Positions 18,337-27,158 of a stretch of DNA of 64,000 nt are shown one piece after another. The notes below the pieces were generated by a model that saw nothing but the letters and a program-made list of their open reading frames with translations, ran no database searches and was not told the DNA's origin. The stretch is from Mesobacillus zeae (GTDB lineage Bacteria; Bacillota; Bacilli; Bacillales; Cytobacillaceae), in the NCBI RefSeq assembly GCF_003570705.1, contig NZ_QWVT01000002.1, positions 1 through 64,000 on the forward strand. Reading direction: 5' to 3'. Each line of letters opens with the position of its first letter. Within the stretch, counting starts at the first letter, position 1. Both the position numbers and the translations under genes were made by a program.

Positions 18337-19122
18337 TTATTGTACTGTGTAGCCTCCATCAAGTACCACGGCCTGACCTGTGACGCCCTTCGCCTTTTCG
18401 CTTGCAAGGAAGACGGCATAATCGGAAATTTCTTCAACCGCCAACAAACGCTTCTGAGGCACCAGCGGAAAAATGACTTCCTCAATGACACTTTCAAGTG
18501 GAACCTTTCTAGTCACGGCAAGATCATTAAGCTGGTTTTGAACGAGTGGAGTATCGACATAGCCCGGACATAGGGCATTTACCGTGATTCCATGGGCAGC
18601 ACCTTCGAGTGCAGAAACTTTCGTTAGCCCAATTACGCCATGCTTCGCACTATTGTATGCCGCTTTTCCCGCAAAGCCAACAAGCCCATTGATTGATGCC
18701 ATATTGATAATCCGTCCATACCCCTGTTTTTTCATCAGTGGAAAGACATGTTTTGTACCGAAAAACGGTGCTGTGAGCATGACTTTGATAAGAAGCTCGA
18801 ATTTATCAGACGGAAACCCTTCGATCGGCGATATGTGCTGGAGGCCGGCATTATTTACAAGTATATCAACGCTTCCAAACCTTTCGTATGCTTCATTGAG
18901 GCTTTTCCCGAAGGCTGATTCATCAGTTACGTCACATGGTGCAGCAAACGCCTCGAATCCCCTCGCGGACAGCTCATCTGCCGCCCGCTCGCTTTTCTCA
19001 CTGTCTAAATCAGAAATAACGACAGCGGCTCCTTCTTCGGCAAACCCCGCTGCTACCTCAAGCCCAATCCCGCTGGCCGCTCCCGTAATAAATGCCACTC
19101 TACCTTCAAGCATATTTCCCAT
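18337..19122 (-). CDS. hbdA: 3-hydroxybutyrate dehydrogenase (SDR family)
   Basis: A 261-residue classical short-chain dehydrogenase/reductase. The NAD-binding motif TGAASGIG is at about residues 14-21, the NNAG motif at about 90, the catalytic Ser at about 143, and YNSAK (Tyr/Lys catalytic pair) at about 156-160. The stretch NNAGLQHISPIEGFP is characteristic of 3-hydroxybutyrate dehydrogenases such as B. subtilis YxjF. It should oxidise (R)-3-hydroxybutyrate to acetoacetate. It lies 29 nt downstream of a GntP permease, the same pairing as yxjC/yxjF, but the scoAB CoA-transferase genes between them in B. subtilis are absent. GGAGGG supports the start. Confidence 0.9.
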   Translation of the reverse strand: MGNMLEGRVAFITGAASGIGLEVAAGFAEEGAAVVISDLDSEKSERAADELSARGFEAFAAPCDVTDESAFGKSLNEAYERFGSVDILVNNAGLQHISPIEGFPSDKFELLIKVMLTAPFFGTKHVFPLMKKQGYGRIINMASINGLVGFAGKAAYNSAKHGVIGLTKVSALEGAAHGITVNALCPGYVDTPLVQNQLNDLAVTRKVPLESVIEEVIFPLVPQKRLLAVEEISDYAVFLASEKAKGVTGQAVVLDGGYTVQ

Positions 19123-19151
19123 TACTATTACCCTCCAATAATGCGTTTCAC

Positions 19152-20594
19152 TTAAACTGTCCCTGTGAATGAATACATGGCGATGATGAAGAATACAGCC
19201 AGGGTTTTGATTACTGTGATCGCAAAAATATCTTTATAAGATTGCTTATGTGTCAGCCCTGTCACTGCAAGCAGGGTAATAACAGCCCCGTTATGCGGAA
19301 GTGTATCCATACCGCCTGAGGCCATCGAAATAACCCTATGCATCACTTCCGGAGGGATATTTGCTGCTTCTATTGCCTTTATATAAGTCTCCGCCATCGC
19401 ACTTAGCGCAATTCCCATCCCTCCAGACGCCGACCCGGTTATTCCCGCTAGAGCAGTGGTCGTAACAGCGCCATTAACAAGCGGATTGGAAAATGTACCT
19501 GATATTCCGTTTGAGATGAGCGCGAATCCAGGAAGTGCCGCAATCACCCCTCCAAAACCATACTCTGCAGCGGTATTCATTGTTGCTAAAAGCGAACCGC
19601 CAATGCTTGTATTCAAACCTTCTTTAAAATTCACGGTCACCCGCTTCCAATCAAACAGAATCGTTGCAATAATCCCGACAATCAAGGCCATTTCGACTGC
19701 CCAGATAGCAGCAACTGCCGATATATCAACTGTTCCCAATGCTTCCATTCCTACCTTGCTGAAATCGAAACCTTCTGGATACCATTTTGGTATATATGTG
19801 ACAAAGACCTTGTTCATTACTCCAACGAGAATAAGCGGAACAAATGCGAGAATCTGCCTTACAAGCGGCTGCCCTGATGCCAAGTCCGGACCTGCTTCTG
19901 CAGGCTGCTGGAGGCTTGCCGTTTCGGAGGTGGCGGCTGTTTCTGTACCGAAGCCCGAATAGCCTTCTCCCGCATTTTCTGCTTTCTTTCTTCTCGATTC
20001 CAAATACAGCATGCCAAGGGCGAGGACAAACAAGCTGCCCATAATACCAAGAAGAGGTGCTGCGTAAATATCTGTCTTAAAGAACGAAACCGGAATGACA
20101 TTTTGTATTTGCGGTGTGCCCGGCAAGGCATCCATTGTAAAAGTAAAAGCGCCAAGGGCGATTGTCCCTGGTATGAGCCTCTTTGGGATATCTGCCTGCT
20201 TGAATAGCTGTGCGGCAAAAGGATAAATCGCAAAAACAGCAACAAAAAGGCTCACACCGCTATATGTCAGTATCGCGCCAAGCAGCACAATCGCAAGCAT
20301 CGCCCTCTTTGCACCGATTGCCCTGACAATCGTTTTGGCAATTGACTCCGCTAGGCCTGACATTTCAACTACCTTGCCAAAAATCGCACCCAAAAGGAAA
20401 ACTGGAAAATAATTTTTTATGAATCCGACCATCTTTTCCATGAAAATGCTTGAAAAGAATGGTAATACATGGCTTGGCTCTGTCAGTAAAACAGCAAACA
20501 ACGCACAGATTGGCGCAAATAAAATGACTGAAAAACCACGGTAGGCCACAAACATCAGCAGCCCCAGCGCCAAAAGAATAATAATTAAATCCAT
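19152..20594 (-). CDS. GntP-family permease, probable 3-hydroxybutyrate transporter
   Basis: A permease of about 480 residues with 12 or more hydrophobic segments; members import gluconate or related hydroxy acids. The pairing with 3-hydroxybutyrate dehydrogenase suggests hydroxybutyrate as substrate (inference). A Ser/Pro/Ala-rich cytoplasmic loop at about residues 215-245 separates the two halves. An ATG two codons upstream abuts the GGGGG ribosome binding site, so I start at 20594. It is the first gene of the operon behind the sigma-54 promoter. Confidence 0.88.
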   Translation of the reverse strand: MDLIIILLALGLLMFVAYRGFSVILFAPICALFAVLLTEPSHVLPFFSSIFMEKMVGFIKNYFPVFLLGAIFGKVVEMSGLAESIAKTIVRAIGAKRAMLAIVLLGAILTYSGVSLFVAVFAIYPFAAQLFKQADIPKRLIPGTIALGAFTFTMDALPGTPQIQNVIPVSFFKTDIYAAPLLGIMGSLFVLALGMLYLESRRKKAENAGEGYSGFGTETAATSETASLQQPAEAGPDLASGQPLVRQILAFVPLILVGVMNKVFVTYIPKWYPEGFDFSKVGMEALGTVDISAVAAIWAVEMALIVGIIATILFDWKRVTVNFKEGLNTSIGGSLLATMNTAAEYGFGGVIAALPGFALISNGISGTFSNPLVNGAVTTTALAGITGSASGGMGIALSAMAETYIKAIEAANIPPEVMHRVISMASGGMDTLPHNGAVITLLAVTGLTHKQSYKDIFAITVIKTLAVFFIIAMYSFTGTV

Positions 20595-20676
20595 CAACAT
20601 CCCCCTTATTCTTATCCTGGTAAGCGATTACATTCTTCAACCCCTAAGTATGCAAAACAACGTACATTCAAAAGGA

Positions 20677-20692
20677 TGCAAGTTACATGCCA
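20677..20692 (-). promoter_or_regulatory. Sigma-54 (-24/-12) promoter of the hydroxybutyrate operon
   Basis: TGGCATGTAACTTGCA on the minus strand agrees with TGGCAY-N5-TTGCA with the required spacing. It lies 83 nt upstream of the permease start and the only recognisable activator nearby is the sigma-54 protein at 16775-18196. Loosely related inverted strings GTGCAAG...CAAC and GTGCTAC...GTTC (20730-20785) could be the activator's upstream binding sites. Confidence 0.85.
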
Positions 20693-20786
20693 TACAAGTT
20701 TAATTTTCAGAAAAGTTTAATATTACTTAAAAAGTGCAAGTCTTTCAACGTTTTATTCATCTCTTTTTGAACAAAAGTAGCACAGT

Positions 20787-20849
20787 TAAAAAAAAGAATT
20801 CCGGATATACGGAATTCTTAGTGTAAAATCATTCCGTATATCCGGAATT
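20787..20849 (-). terminator. Terminator with nested ATTCCG inverted repeats
   Basis: The terminator proper is AGAATTCCG/CGGAATTCT (20818-20795 on the minus strand) followed by eight U. The same 19-nt arm occurs again, perfectly inverted, at 20831-20849, so a larger alternative hairpin with 19-bp arms can form. A third ATTCCG/CGGAAT copy follows to 20865. It ends the fatty acid hydroxylase transcript. Confidence 0.8.
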
Positions 20850-20875
20850 TCCGGTTTTTCGGAATGGAAGGATTG

Positions 20876-21487
20876 TCAGGAACGATGCTCAAGGTTTTTT
20901 GCTGTTTTGCTCGTTTCAACATGCTTTTCATCTTTAAAAGTGCCAAAAAGAAAATCGGGGAGCGGACTGGTGACGCCGTACCAGTAATTCTCATTTTTGT
21001 AGTGATGGAGGATGTGAGTCTTTTTCGCCCATCGTCCTAATCGAGTTGTTGGCTTAATTGGTTTGTGTGCTACATAATGTTTCCATTCATAAATCAGCAG
21101 CATCGCCATCAGCCCTACTCCAAAAGAAAGCGTATCATTCATGTTTCCAACAATTGCATAGAAGATGAGAGATAGGATAAAAAAATTCGGGAGGCTGTAC
21201 CATACCGGTAGGAATAAAAGCTTCAGGTTAGCAGGATCGGTATGATGGTCATAATGCAGCCTTTTCAGAAATTTTAAAAACAGACGGTTTTCCGGGGCTT
21301 TCAAATGGAAAAAGTAACGATGAGTAAAATACTCGATAAACACGAAAAACAGCATCCCTCCAAGGAACGAAAATAGCATTGTACTACTCATCCCCAAGTA
21401 CAGCATGGTTCCGAAACCGCAAAGGATTGCAAAAATCAATACTGTAATATCCGGAAAGAAAAAGAAATCCCTATACAAGCCTTTCAT
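20876..21487 (-). CDS. Fatty acid hydroxylase/sterol desaturase superfamily protein
   Basis: A 203-residue membrane-bound di-iron enzyme candidate with four hydrophobic segments. The histidine clusters expected for the di-iron site are present: HRYFFH (about 56-61), HYDHH (about 78-82), H near 139 and HILHH (about 158-162). The substrate is unknown; relatives act on fatty acids, carotenoids or membrane lipids. It is monocistronic, with a terminator beginning 27 nt after the stop. Confidence 0.85.
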   Translation of the reverse strand: MKGLYRDFFFFPDITVLIFAILCGFGTMLYLGMSSTMLFSFLGGMLFFVFIEYFTHRYFFHLKAPENRLFLKFLKRLHYDHHTDPANLKLLFLPVWYSLPNFFILSLIFYAIVGNMNDTLSFGVGLMAMLLIYEWKHYVAHKPIKPTTRLGRWAKKTHILHHYKNENYWYGVTSPLPDFLFGTFKDEKHVETSKTAKNLEHRS

Positions 21488-21624
21488 CTGTCACACTCCT
21501 TTCTTGTTATCCCTACCTATTTTACTGTTCATCTTTTTTAATTTCAAACATAAAAACTGAATTTTCAGACCTCGTATACACTAGCTACAACAAGCGCTTC
21601 GGACTTAAGATTACGTACAGCTAA

Positions 21625-21655
21625 AATTAAAACACCGCAGCCAAAAAGGCTGCGG
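21625..21655 (-). terminator. Terminator of the IclR-family gene
   Basis: CCGCAGCC/GGCTGCGG with loop TTTTT on the minus strand, then a U-rich tract. Confidence 0.85.
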
Positions 21656-21681
21656 CAAATCAAAATGTATATCTATTGGAT

Positions 21682-22461
21682 TTATCCTCTCATTCTTGCA
21701 CTATATCCAAGCCGGGCTGACAGCTCCCTGCCAATTTGTTTCATTTCCCCCTGGAGCTCTTGCATCGTTCCGTCAGACATTCGAGTTGAGGGCCCTGAAA
21801 CACTGACAGCAGCGACAGCTCTGCCTGAATGGTCCAAAATCGGGACAGCGATACAGGTAATCCCCTTTTCATTTTCCTCAAGGTCAAGGGCATACCCTTT
21901 TCTACCTATCTCTTCAAGCTCTTGTAGCAAAACGTCTTCTTTCGTAATCGTTTTTTCCGTATGCTGTGGCAAACCTTTACGCGCTAGAATTTCAAAGACA
22001 ATATTTTCGGGAAGGAATGCCAGGATTGCTTTGCCGACAGACGTACAATGCATAGGTGCCCGCCTTCCGACTTTTGAATGCATCCGCAATGTTTCATTTC
22101 CTTCCAGCTTCTCGATATACACGACTTCTCCATGATCATGAATGACGAGATGGATCACTTCATTCGTTTCTTTCTCAAGCTCCTGGAGAAACGGTCTGGC
22201 TTCCGCACGCAAATCAATCGAATCGAGCAGCCTCGAACTGTATTCAAGGAATTTATATCCGAGCCTGTATTTTCCTGTTTCACCGTCTTGTACAACGTAT
22301 CCATATTGAACAAGCGTTGCCAGTATCCGGTGGACCGAGCTTTTATTTATATCAATTTGTTTCGCAATCTCCGTTACACCAAGACCATTTTTTTTCGCAC
22401 TGACAATCTCAATGATCTCAAGTGCCCTTCCAACAGACTTGACGGTATTCACTCTTTCCAA
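21682..22461 (-). CDS. IclR-family transcriptional regulator
   Basis: A regulator of about 259 residues. The N-terminal winged HTH (about 5-65) has INKSSVHRILATLV as recognition region; the C-terminal effector domain (about 80-250) has IAVPILDHSGRAVAAVSVSGP. It lies 38 nt downstream of malate synthase G in the same direction, so it probably controls glyoxylate/glycolate use. GGGGG with 7-nt spacing supports a TTG start at 22461; the in-frame ATG at 22485 lacks a ribosome binding site. Confidence 0.88.
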   Translation of the reverse strand: MERVNTVKSVGRALEIIEIVSAKKNGLGVTEIAKQIDINKSSVHRILATLVQYGYVVQDGETGKYRLGYKFLEYSSRLLDSIDLRAEARPFLQELEKETNEVIHLVIHDHGEVVYIEKLEGNETLRMHSKVGRRAPMHCTSVGKAILAFLPENIVFEILARKGLPQHTEKTITKEDVLLQELEEIGRKGYALDLEENEKGITCIAVPILDHSGRAVAAVSVSGPSTRMSDGTMQELQGEMKQIGRELSARLGYSARMRG

Positions 22462-22499
22462 ACCATTACCCCCAATGAATTCCATTTGAAACAGGATTG

Positions 22500-24683
22500 C
22501 TACCTCTGCTCCTTGAGCGCATACCTCGCCTTTGCTTCCTGGCGGCGGCGGTGAAGGATTGGTTCTGTGTAACCATTTGGCAGATTAAAGCCCGAAAACA
22601 CGAGGTCGCAGGCCGCCTGGAAAGCGACAGAGCTATCATATTCTGGTGCCATTGGCCGGTAATCCGAATCTCCCGCATTCTGTTCATCAACCACGCGGGC
22701 CATCCGTTTTAGCGTCTCAAGCACTTGCTCCTTTGTCACCACTCCATGGTGAAGCCAATTGGCCATATGCTGGCTCGAAATCCTTAATGTAGCCCTGTCC
22801 TCCATCAAGCCGATATTATGAATGTCCGGAACCTTGGAACACCCAATCCCTTGCTCAACCCAGCGCACCACGTAGCCAAGGATACCCTGTGCGTTATTAT
22901 CAAGCTCTTCCTGGATCTCTTCTAATGTCCACTTTGTATTTTCGGCTACAGGAATTGTAAGGATTGCATCCGTTAAGTCTTCTTTGTTTTCCGCCAAACA
23001 GTCTTGGACCCTTTTCACATCAACAGTATGATAATGCAAGGCATGCAATGTGGCGGCGGTCGGGGACGGTACCCATGCCGTATTAGCTCCTGCATGTAAA
23101 TGTCCGATTTTTTGCTCGAGCATCGCTGCCATCATGTCAGGCATCGCCCACATCCCTTTGCCTATTTGGGCACGCTCCCTGAATCCCGTAGATAATCCTG
23201 CCAACACATTGGATTTTTCATAACTTGCAAGCCATGTTGAGGATTTCATATCATTCTTGCGGATCATTGGGCCTGCTTCCATTGATGTATGAATTTCATC
23301 CCCAGTGCGGTCAAGGAATCCTGTATTGATAAAAACAATTCTGTCCTTTACTTCCCTGATGCAGGCTTCTAGATTTAATGATGTTCTGCGTTCCTCGTCC
23401 ATCACTCCAATTTTCACCGTGTTTTGCTCAAGGCCGAGCAAATTTTCAGTTCTGGCAAAAAGTGTATTGGCAAACTTTACTTCCTCAGAGCCATGCATTT
23501 TCGGTTTCACAATGTAGATTGAGCCCTTTGATGAATTTTGGTATGTTCCTGTCCCCAGAAGAGTATGCTTTGCGATCAGGCTTGTGATCACGGCATCCAG
23601 GATTCCTTCCGGCATTTCATTGCCATCAGGAGCAAGCACTGCATTGGTGGTCATCAAGTGCCCCACATTCCGGATGAACATAAGGGAACGCCCTTTTAAG
23701 GTAAATTCCTCTCCTGTTAATGAAACATAGCTGCGGTCCGGATTAAGCGTTCTCGTCATTTCTTTACCGCTTTTCCTGAACGCCGCTGAAAGGTCGCCCT
23801 TCATCAATCCAAGCCAGTTGCGGTAAACAAGGACTTTATCCTCTGCGTCTACAGCGGCAACTGAATCTTCACAGTCCATGATTGTTGTCACAGCAGACTC
23901 GACGATAATATCCTTGACTCCTGCTTTGTCCGTCTTGCCGATTGGATGGCCTGAATCGATTGCAATTTCAAAATGAAGCCCATTGTTAAGAAAGAGAATA
24001 CTGGAAGGATCTTTTGGATTTCCCGTATATCCCTTAAGTATTCCAGGCTCTGCAAGTTCTGCTGTTACTCCATCCTCCAGCAGCACTGAAAGCCGGCCGG
24101 CTTCAATCGTATACTTAGCCGCCTGCTTATGCGAGCCTCTATTTAATGGTACCGTATTGTCAAGAAACTCCCGCCCGTACTGTACAACCCGCTCTCCCCG
24201 GACAGGGTTGTAACCAAGACCTTTTTCAGCTCCGCCCTCTTCACTGATTGCATCTGTTCCATATAGCGCATCATAGAGGCTTCCCCAGCGCGCATTAGCT
24301 GCATTGATGGCATAGCGCGCATTATTGACAGGGACGACAAGCTGCGGACCCGCCTGGGCGGCAATCTCATCATCGACCTGCTGTGTGCCAATTTCATAGT
24401 TACCAGTATAAGACTCAAGATAGCCAATTTCTTTCAGGAAGCTTTTGTACTTGCCGAAATCAAAAGCTTGATTCCCCCTGTGCCACTTGTTGATTTTTTC
24501 CTGAATATCGTCCCGTTTGGCCAGAAGTTCGCGGTTTTTGGGTATCAGCTCCGTTGCAAGTCTTTCAAAGCCCTCCCAGAACTCATCCTTCTCCACTCCG
24601 CTGCCCGGAAGGACCTCTAAATTAATAAAATCATAAAGCTGGCGCTCTGCCTGTAAATTCCCCACTGTTACATAATTCGGCAT
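22500..24683 (-). CDS. glcB: Malate synthase G
   Basis: A 727-residue single-chain enzyme condensing glyoxylate and acetyl-CoA to malate. Length and text ([21 protein letters not shown] near the C-terminus; [15 protein letters not shown] in the barrel) fit the G isoform, which handles glyoxylate from glycolate or purine/allantoin breakdown rather than the classical acetate shunt. No isocitrate lyase or glycolate oxidase gene is nearby. GGAGG with 8-nt spacing supports the ATG at 24683 over the one at 24701. Confidence 0.95.
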   Translation of the reverse strand: MPNYVTVGNLQAERQLYDFINLEVLPGSGVEKDEFWEGFERLATELIPKNRELLAKRDDIQEKINKWHRGNQAFDFGKYKSFLKEIGYLESYTGNYEIGTQQVDDEIAAQAGPQLVVPVNNARYAINAANARWGSLYDALYGTDAISEEGGAEKGLGYNPVRGERVVQYGREFLDNTVPLNRGSHKQAAKYTIEAGRLSVLLEDGVTAELAEPGILKGYTGNPKDPSSILFLNNGLHFEIAIDSGHPIGKTDKAGVKDIIVESAVTTIMDCEDSVAAVDAEDKVLVYRNWLGLMKGDLSAAFRKSGKEMTRTLNPDRSYVSLTGEEFTLKGRSLMFIRNVGHLMTTNAVLAPDGNEMPEGILDAVITSLIAKHTLLGTGTYQNSSKGSIYIVKPKMHGSEEVKFANTLFARTENLLGLEQNTVKIGVMDEERRTSLNLEACIREVKDRIVFINTGFLDRTGDEIHTSMEAGPMIRKNDMKSSTWLASYEKSNVLAGLSTGFRERAQIGKGMWAMPDMMAAMLEQKIGHLHAGANTAWVPSPTAATLHALHYHTVDVKRVQDCLAENKEDLTDAILTIPVAENTKWTLEEIQEELDNNAQGILGYVVRWVEQGIGCSKVPDIHNIGLMEDRATLRISSQHMANWLHHGVVTKEQVLETLKRMARVVDEQNAGDSDYRPMAPEYDSSVAFQAACDLVFSGFNLPNGYTEPILHRRRQEAKARYALKEQR

Positions 24684-24885
24684 TTTTGTTTCCTCCTGCA
24701 TCTTTAATAAGTGGCGACTGTCAATTCCATTACCTAATCCTTTGTTTGCTATTACGGAACACCGTTTCTTTTTCTATGTAAAAATCATACCATCATTATT
24801 AGAAATTTCCAACTACTTTAGTTAAAAATCGCAGTGCAGGCATCAAACTGCCGTAAAATTGCGCTTTCTAAAATTTGTCATACGA

Positions 24886-24931
24886 AAAAGGCCTCCTTTC
24901 ATCCTTGGACATGTGGATGAAAAGCGGCCTT
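24886..24931 (-). terminator. Terminator of the LysM hydrolase gene
   Basis: On the minus strand, AAAGGCCGCTTTTCATCC/GGATGAAAGGAGGCCTTT, an imperfect long stem followed by U. Confidence 0.75.
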
Positions 24932-24978
24932 TACATATGCTTTTTATTATACTATTTGTCAACAAAGTTATTGAATGC

Positions 24979-25578
24979 CTACCTGGCGAATCTATGGTTC
25001 CCGATTGTAACCGTTGTCTGGCGTGAAAATACCCAGCTGCTCGATGCTGTTCTTGGGTTATAGAAATACAATGACCCTTTTCCTTGTCCGCTGTATGCGA
25101 GGGCTTCATTGACCGCACGCTTTGAAGCTGCATCTGCAGGCCTGTTGATTCTTCCGTTCTTTACGGGAGAAAAGGCGTAATGCCCCTTTACATTCTCGTA
25201 AACGACTCCTCGGACTGAATTCGGGAACTGCGGGCTGGCCACCCTGTTGAGTATGACAGTCGCCACTGCAACTTTCCCTGCGTACGGCTCGCTTTCCGCT
25301 TCTGCACGGACAAGGCGCGCCATTAAATCCTTATCAACATTTGAGACAGATGAATTCGGAACGGAAAGAGTTTGTCCGATTTTCAGCGAGTTGCTCTGTG
25401 CTCGGTTTGCTTTCTTCAATTCATTCACTGAAACCCCAAATTTTGAGGCAAGGGTCCAATAAGTGTCTCCTTTTTTGACTGAATAAGTGCCCGCTGCTTC
25501 TGCTTCCGGCTGGAAAGAAAAAAGCAGCACCACTAACAACGGCATAACTGCCACAAGTGCTTTTTTCGTTAATGACAT
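24979..25578 (-). CDS. Secreted LysM cell-wall hydrolase, SleB/CwlJ family
   Basis: A 199-residue exported protein. A signal peptide ends at AEAAG (about residue 29); one LysM domain (about 31-75) binds peptidoglycan; and a Hydrolase_2 (SleB/CwlJ-type lytic) domain (about 85-199) holds the family Glu in ARLVRAEAESEPYAGKVAVATVILNR. Such proteins degrade spore cortex or take part in sporulation-associated wall turnover. With one LysM and a small catalytic domain it is closer to YkvT/CwlJ relatives than to full SleB. It is monocistronic. Confidence 0.88.
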   Translation of the reverse strand: MSLTKKALVAVMPLLVVLLFSFQPEAEAAGTYSVKKGDTYWTLASKFGVSVNELKKANRAQSNSLKIGQTLSVPNSSVSNVDKDLMARLVRAEAESEPYAGKVAVATVILNRVASPQFPNSVRGVVYENVKGHYAFSPVKNGRINRPADAASKRAVNEALAYSGQGKGSLYFYNPRTASSSWVFSRQTTVTIGNHRFAR

Positions 25579-25858
25579 GATAATCCTCCTTGGTATCTAA
25601 ATTGCTCTCAACTATCAGGCTACCAATTGTAACACTAGCTTTCATCACGCAAAAAATTCCAAAGTGTGGCTGAATGATAGATTCATTGCCATGCTTGTAT
25701 TCGCCAAACTGGTGGTAAAATAAACCTTATGCCGCCGCATTCCTTTTATCCGCTTACATTCCAGTTTTACGAAGGATTATGACGTATCATTACGAAAATA
25801 TAACAGCTATTACATCAATATTACACACTAGTTTTAAAAATCGTGGCAGAAATTTTCT

Positions 25859-25887
25859 ATGACACAATAATGCTTTTATGGTATAGT
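25859..25887 (+). promoter_or_regulatory. Sigma-A promoter of the tRNA trio
   Basis: ATGACA (25859-25864), 17-nt spacer, TATAGT (25882-25887), 22 nt before tRNA-Leu. Confidence 0.6.
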
Positions 25888-25908
25888 ATTTATATCGTCA
25901 TTTTACAC

Positions 25909-25992
25909 GCGGGTGTGGCGGAATCGGCAGACGCGCTAGATTCAGGTTCTAGTGGTGGCAACACCGTGGAGGTTCAAGTCCTCTCATCCGCA
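25909..25992 (+). tRNA. tRNA-Leu (anticodon CAG)
   Basis: 84 nt with a long variable arm. Acceptor GCGGGTG/CATCCGC, anticodon stem CTAGA/TCTAG, loop TTCAGGT, T loop TTCAAGT, discriminator A. CCA is not encoded. It reads CUG. Confidence 0.93.
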
Positions 25993-26054
25993 TTTCCAAG
26001 GCAGGATTGGTACCGAATACGGGATCATTCCTGTCTTTCAATTCAACTAAATAT

Positions 26055-26128
26055 GCGGGTGTAGTTTAATGGTAGAATTCCAGCTTCCCAAGCTGACGGC
26101 GGGGGTTCGATTCCCCTCACCCGCTCCA
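26055..26128 (+). tRNA. tRNA-Gly (anticodon CCC)
   Basis: 74 nt including encoded CCA. Acceptor GCGGGTG/CACCCGC, loop TTCCCAA, T loop TTCGATT. The outermost anticodon-stem pair is a C-A mismatch. It reads GGG. Confidence 0.9.
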
Positions 26129-26135
26129 TATATTC

Positions 26136-26223
26136 GGAGAAGTACCCAAGTGGTTCAAGGGGGCGCACTCGAAATGCGCTAGGGCGGGCGACCGTCGCGT
26201 GAGTTCGAATCTCATCTTCTCCT
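26136..26223 (+). tRNA. tRNA-Ser (anticodon CGA)
   Basis: About 88 nt with a long variable arm. Acceptor GGAGAAG/CTTCTCC, anticodon stem GCGCA/TGCGC, loop CTCGAAA, T loop TTCGAAT. The base at the discriminator position is T, whereas serine tRNAs nearly always have G. CCA is not encoded (CTA follows). It reads UCG. Confidence 0.85.
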
Positions 26224-26229
26224 CTAAAA

Positions 26230-26272
26230 AGGCCGGCTGCCCGCAAATGTGCGAGTAACCGGCTTTCTTTAT
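26230..26272 (+). terminator. Terminator of the tRNA trio
   Basis: GCCGG/CCGGC outer stem with an inner CGCA/TGCG stem, then TTTCTTTATT. Confidence 0.7.
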
Positions 26273-26421
26273 TGATATTGGAATCTGGAAGTATTGTCGC
26301 TTTATAAAGATACCTGCTCGATTGACGTAGGACCGCTGAATTTAATATAGATAAAGCCCCCTAATTAACATTAGATTACAACCAATGATTCCATTTTTAA
26401 AAGAGAATTACATTATAAAGC

Positions 26422-26457
26422 AAATAAAAAAGAGACAGGCAAACCTGTCTCTTTTTA
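26422..26457 (-). terminator. Terminator of the dps gene
   Basis: AGAGACAGG/CCTGTCTCT with a 4-nt loop, flanked by A and T runs. It can act in both directions. Confidence 0.85.
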
Positions 26458-26458
26458 A

Positions 26459-26899
26459 CTATTTCCCGAGAAACGAATTCAGCATCCATACATGCTTTTC
26501 CAGGCTTGAGTGGATTGATAGCAGCAAGTCTCCGGTTGTTTCATCATTTGCAGCTTCTGCTGTACCCATTCCTTTTTTCAGTTCCTCAATCATGATGGAA
26601 AAATCACTGACAATTTTTTCAACCATTTCTATCGCTGTTTCTTTTCCTTCAGCTTCTTTCACTGATGAAATCTCCAGGCAGCCAGCCATCGTTGCGACTG
26701 GTTTATCTCCAAGTGCCAGCAGGCGTTCAGCAAGCTCATCAATGTGGAGCCCAGCCTCATTATACAACTCTTCAAATTTGGCATGCAACGTGAAAAATTC
26801 AGGGCCTGTCACATACCAATGATAATTATGTAATTTGATGTAAAGCACACTCCAGTTTGCTATCTGTTGGTTGACTGATTGTGTTAATTCATTCTTCAT
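26459..26899 (-). CDS. Dps-family iron-storage, DNA-protecting ferritin
   Basis: A 146-residue four-helix ferritin-like protein. The inter-subunit ferroxidase ligands of Dps are visible in [42 protein letters not shown] (about residues 20-60; His, His, Asp, Glu). It oxidises Fe2+ with H2O2 and may bind DNA under stress. GGAGG with 7-nt spacing supports the ATG at 26899; the ATG at 26935 gives an unlikely extension. It is divergent from katA, and the two oxidative-stress genes share an upstream region. Confidence 0.92.
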   Translation of the reverse strand: MKNELTQSVNQQIANWSVLYIKLHNYHWYVTGPEFFTLHAKFEELYNEAGLHIDELAERLLALGDKPVATMAGCLEISSVKEAEGKETAIEMVEKIVSDFSIMIEELKKGMGTAEAANDETTGDLLLSIHSSLEKHVWMLNSFLGK

Positions 26900-27054
26900 T
26901 CCATGACCTCCATTAACCAATTTTTTCATCATCATTATAGTCCATTTATTTCCTTCGATGGACGTATTTAAAAAAGTTTCACACAGTGTTCATTTTTTGC
27001 TCTTCCTGATCTTCAAAGCATTTTTCATGAACGAGTACCATATGGTTTAAATGA

Positions 27055-27083
27055 TTGACGAGAAAAAAGGACTACATTATAAT
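27055..27083 (+). promoter_or_regulatory. Sigma-A promoter of katA
   Basis: TTGACG (27055-27060), 17-nt spacer, TATAAT (27078-27083). The -10 box is inside the PerR box. Confidence 0.8.
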
Positions 27084-27091
27084 AATTATAA
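27077..27091 (+). promoter_or_regulatory. PerR box
   Basis: TTATAATAATTATAA equals the PerR consensus TTATAATNATTATAA at every position and covers the katA -10 element, the geometry expected for peroxide-relieved repression. Confidence 0.9.
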
Positions 27092-27158
27092 ATTAATATT
27101 TAGTTTTTATTAAAATTAAGTATTAATATAAAGAAGAACAAAAGGGAGGAACAACCAC

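Noticed and set aside
25843-26246. Open frames on both strands over the three tRNA genes
   Set aside because: They are by-products of the tRNA sequences and have no ribosome binding site.
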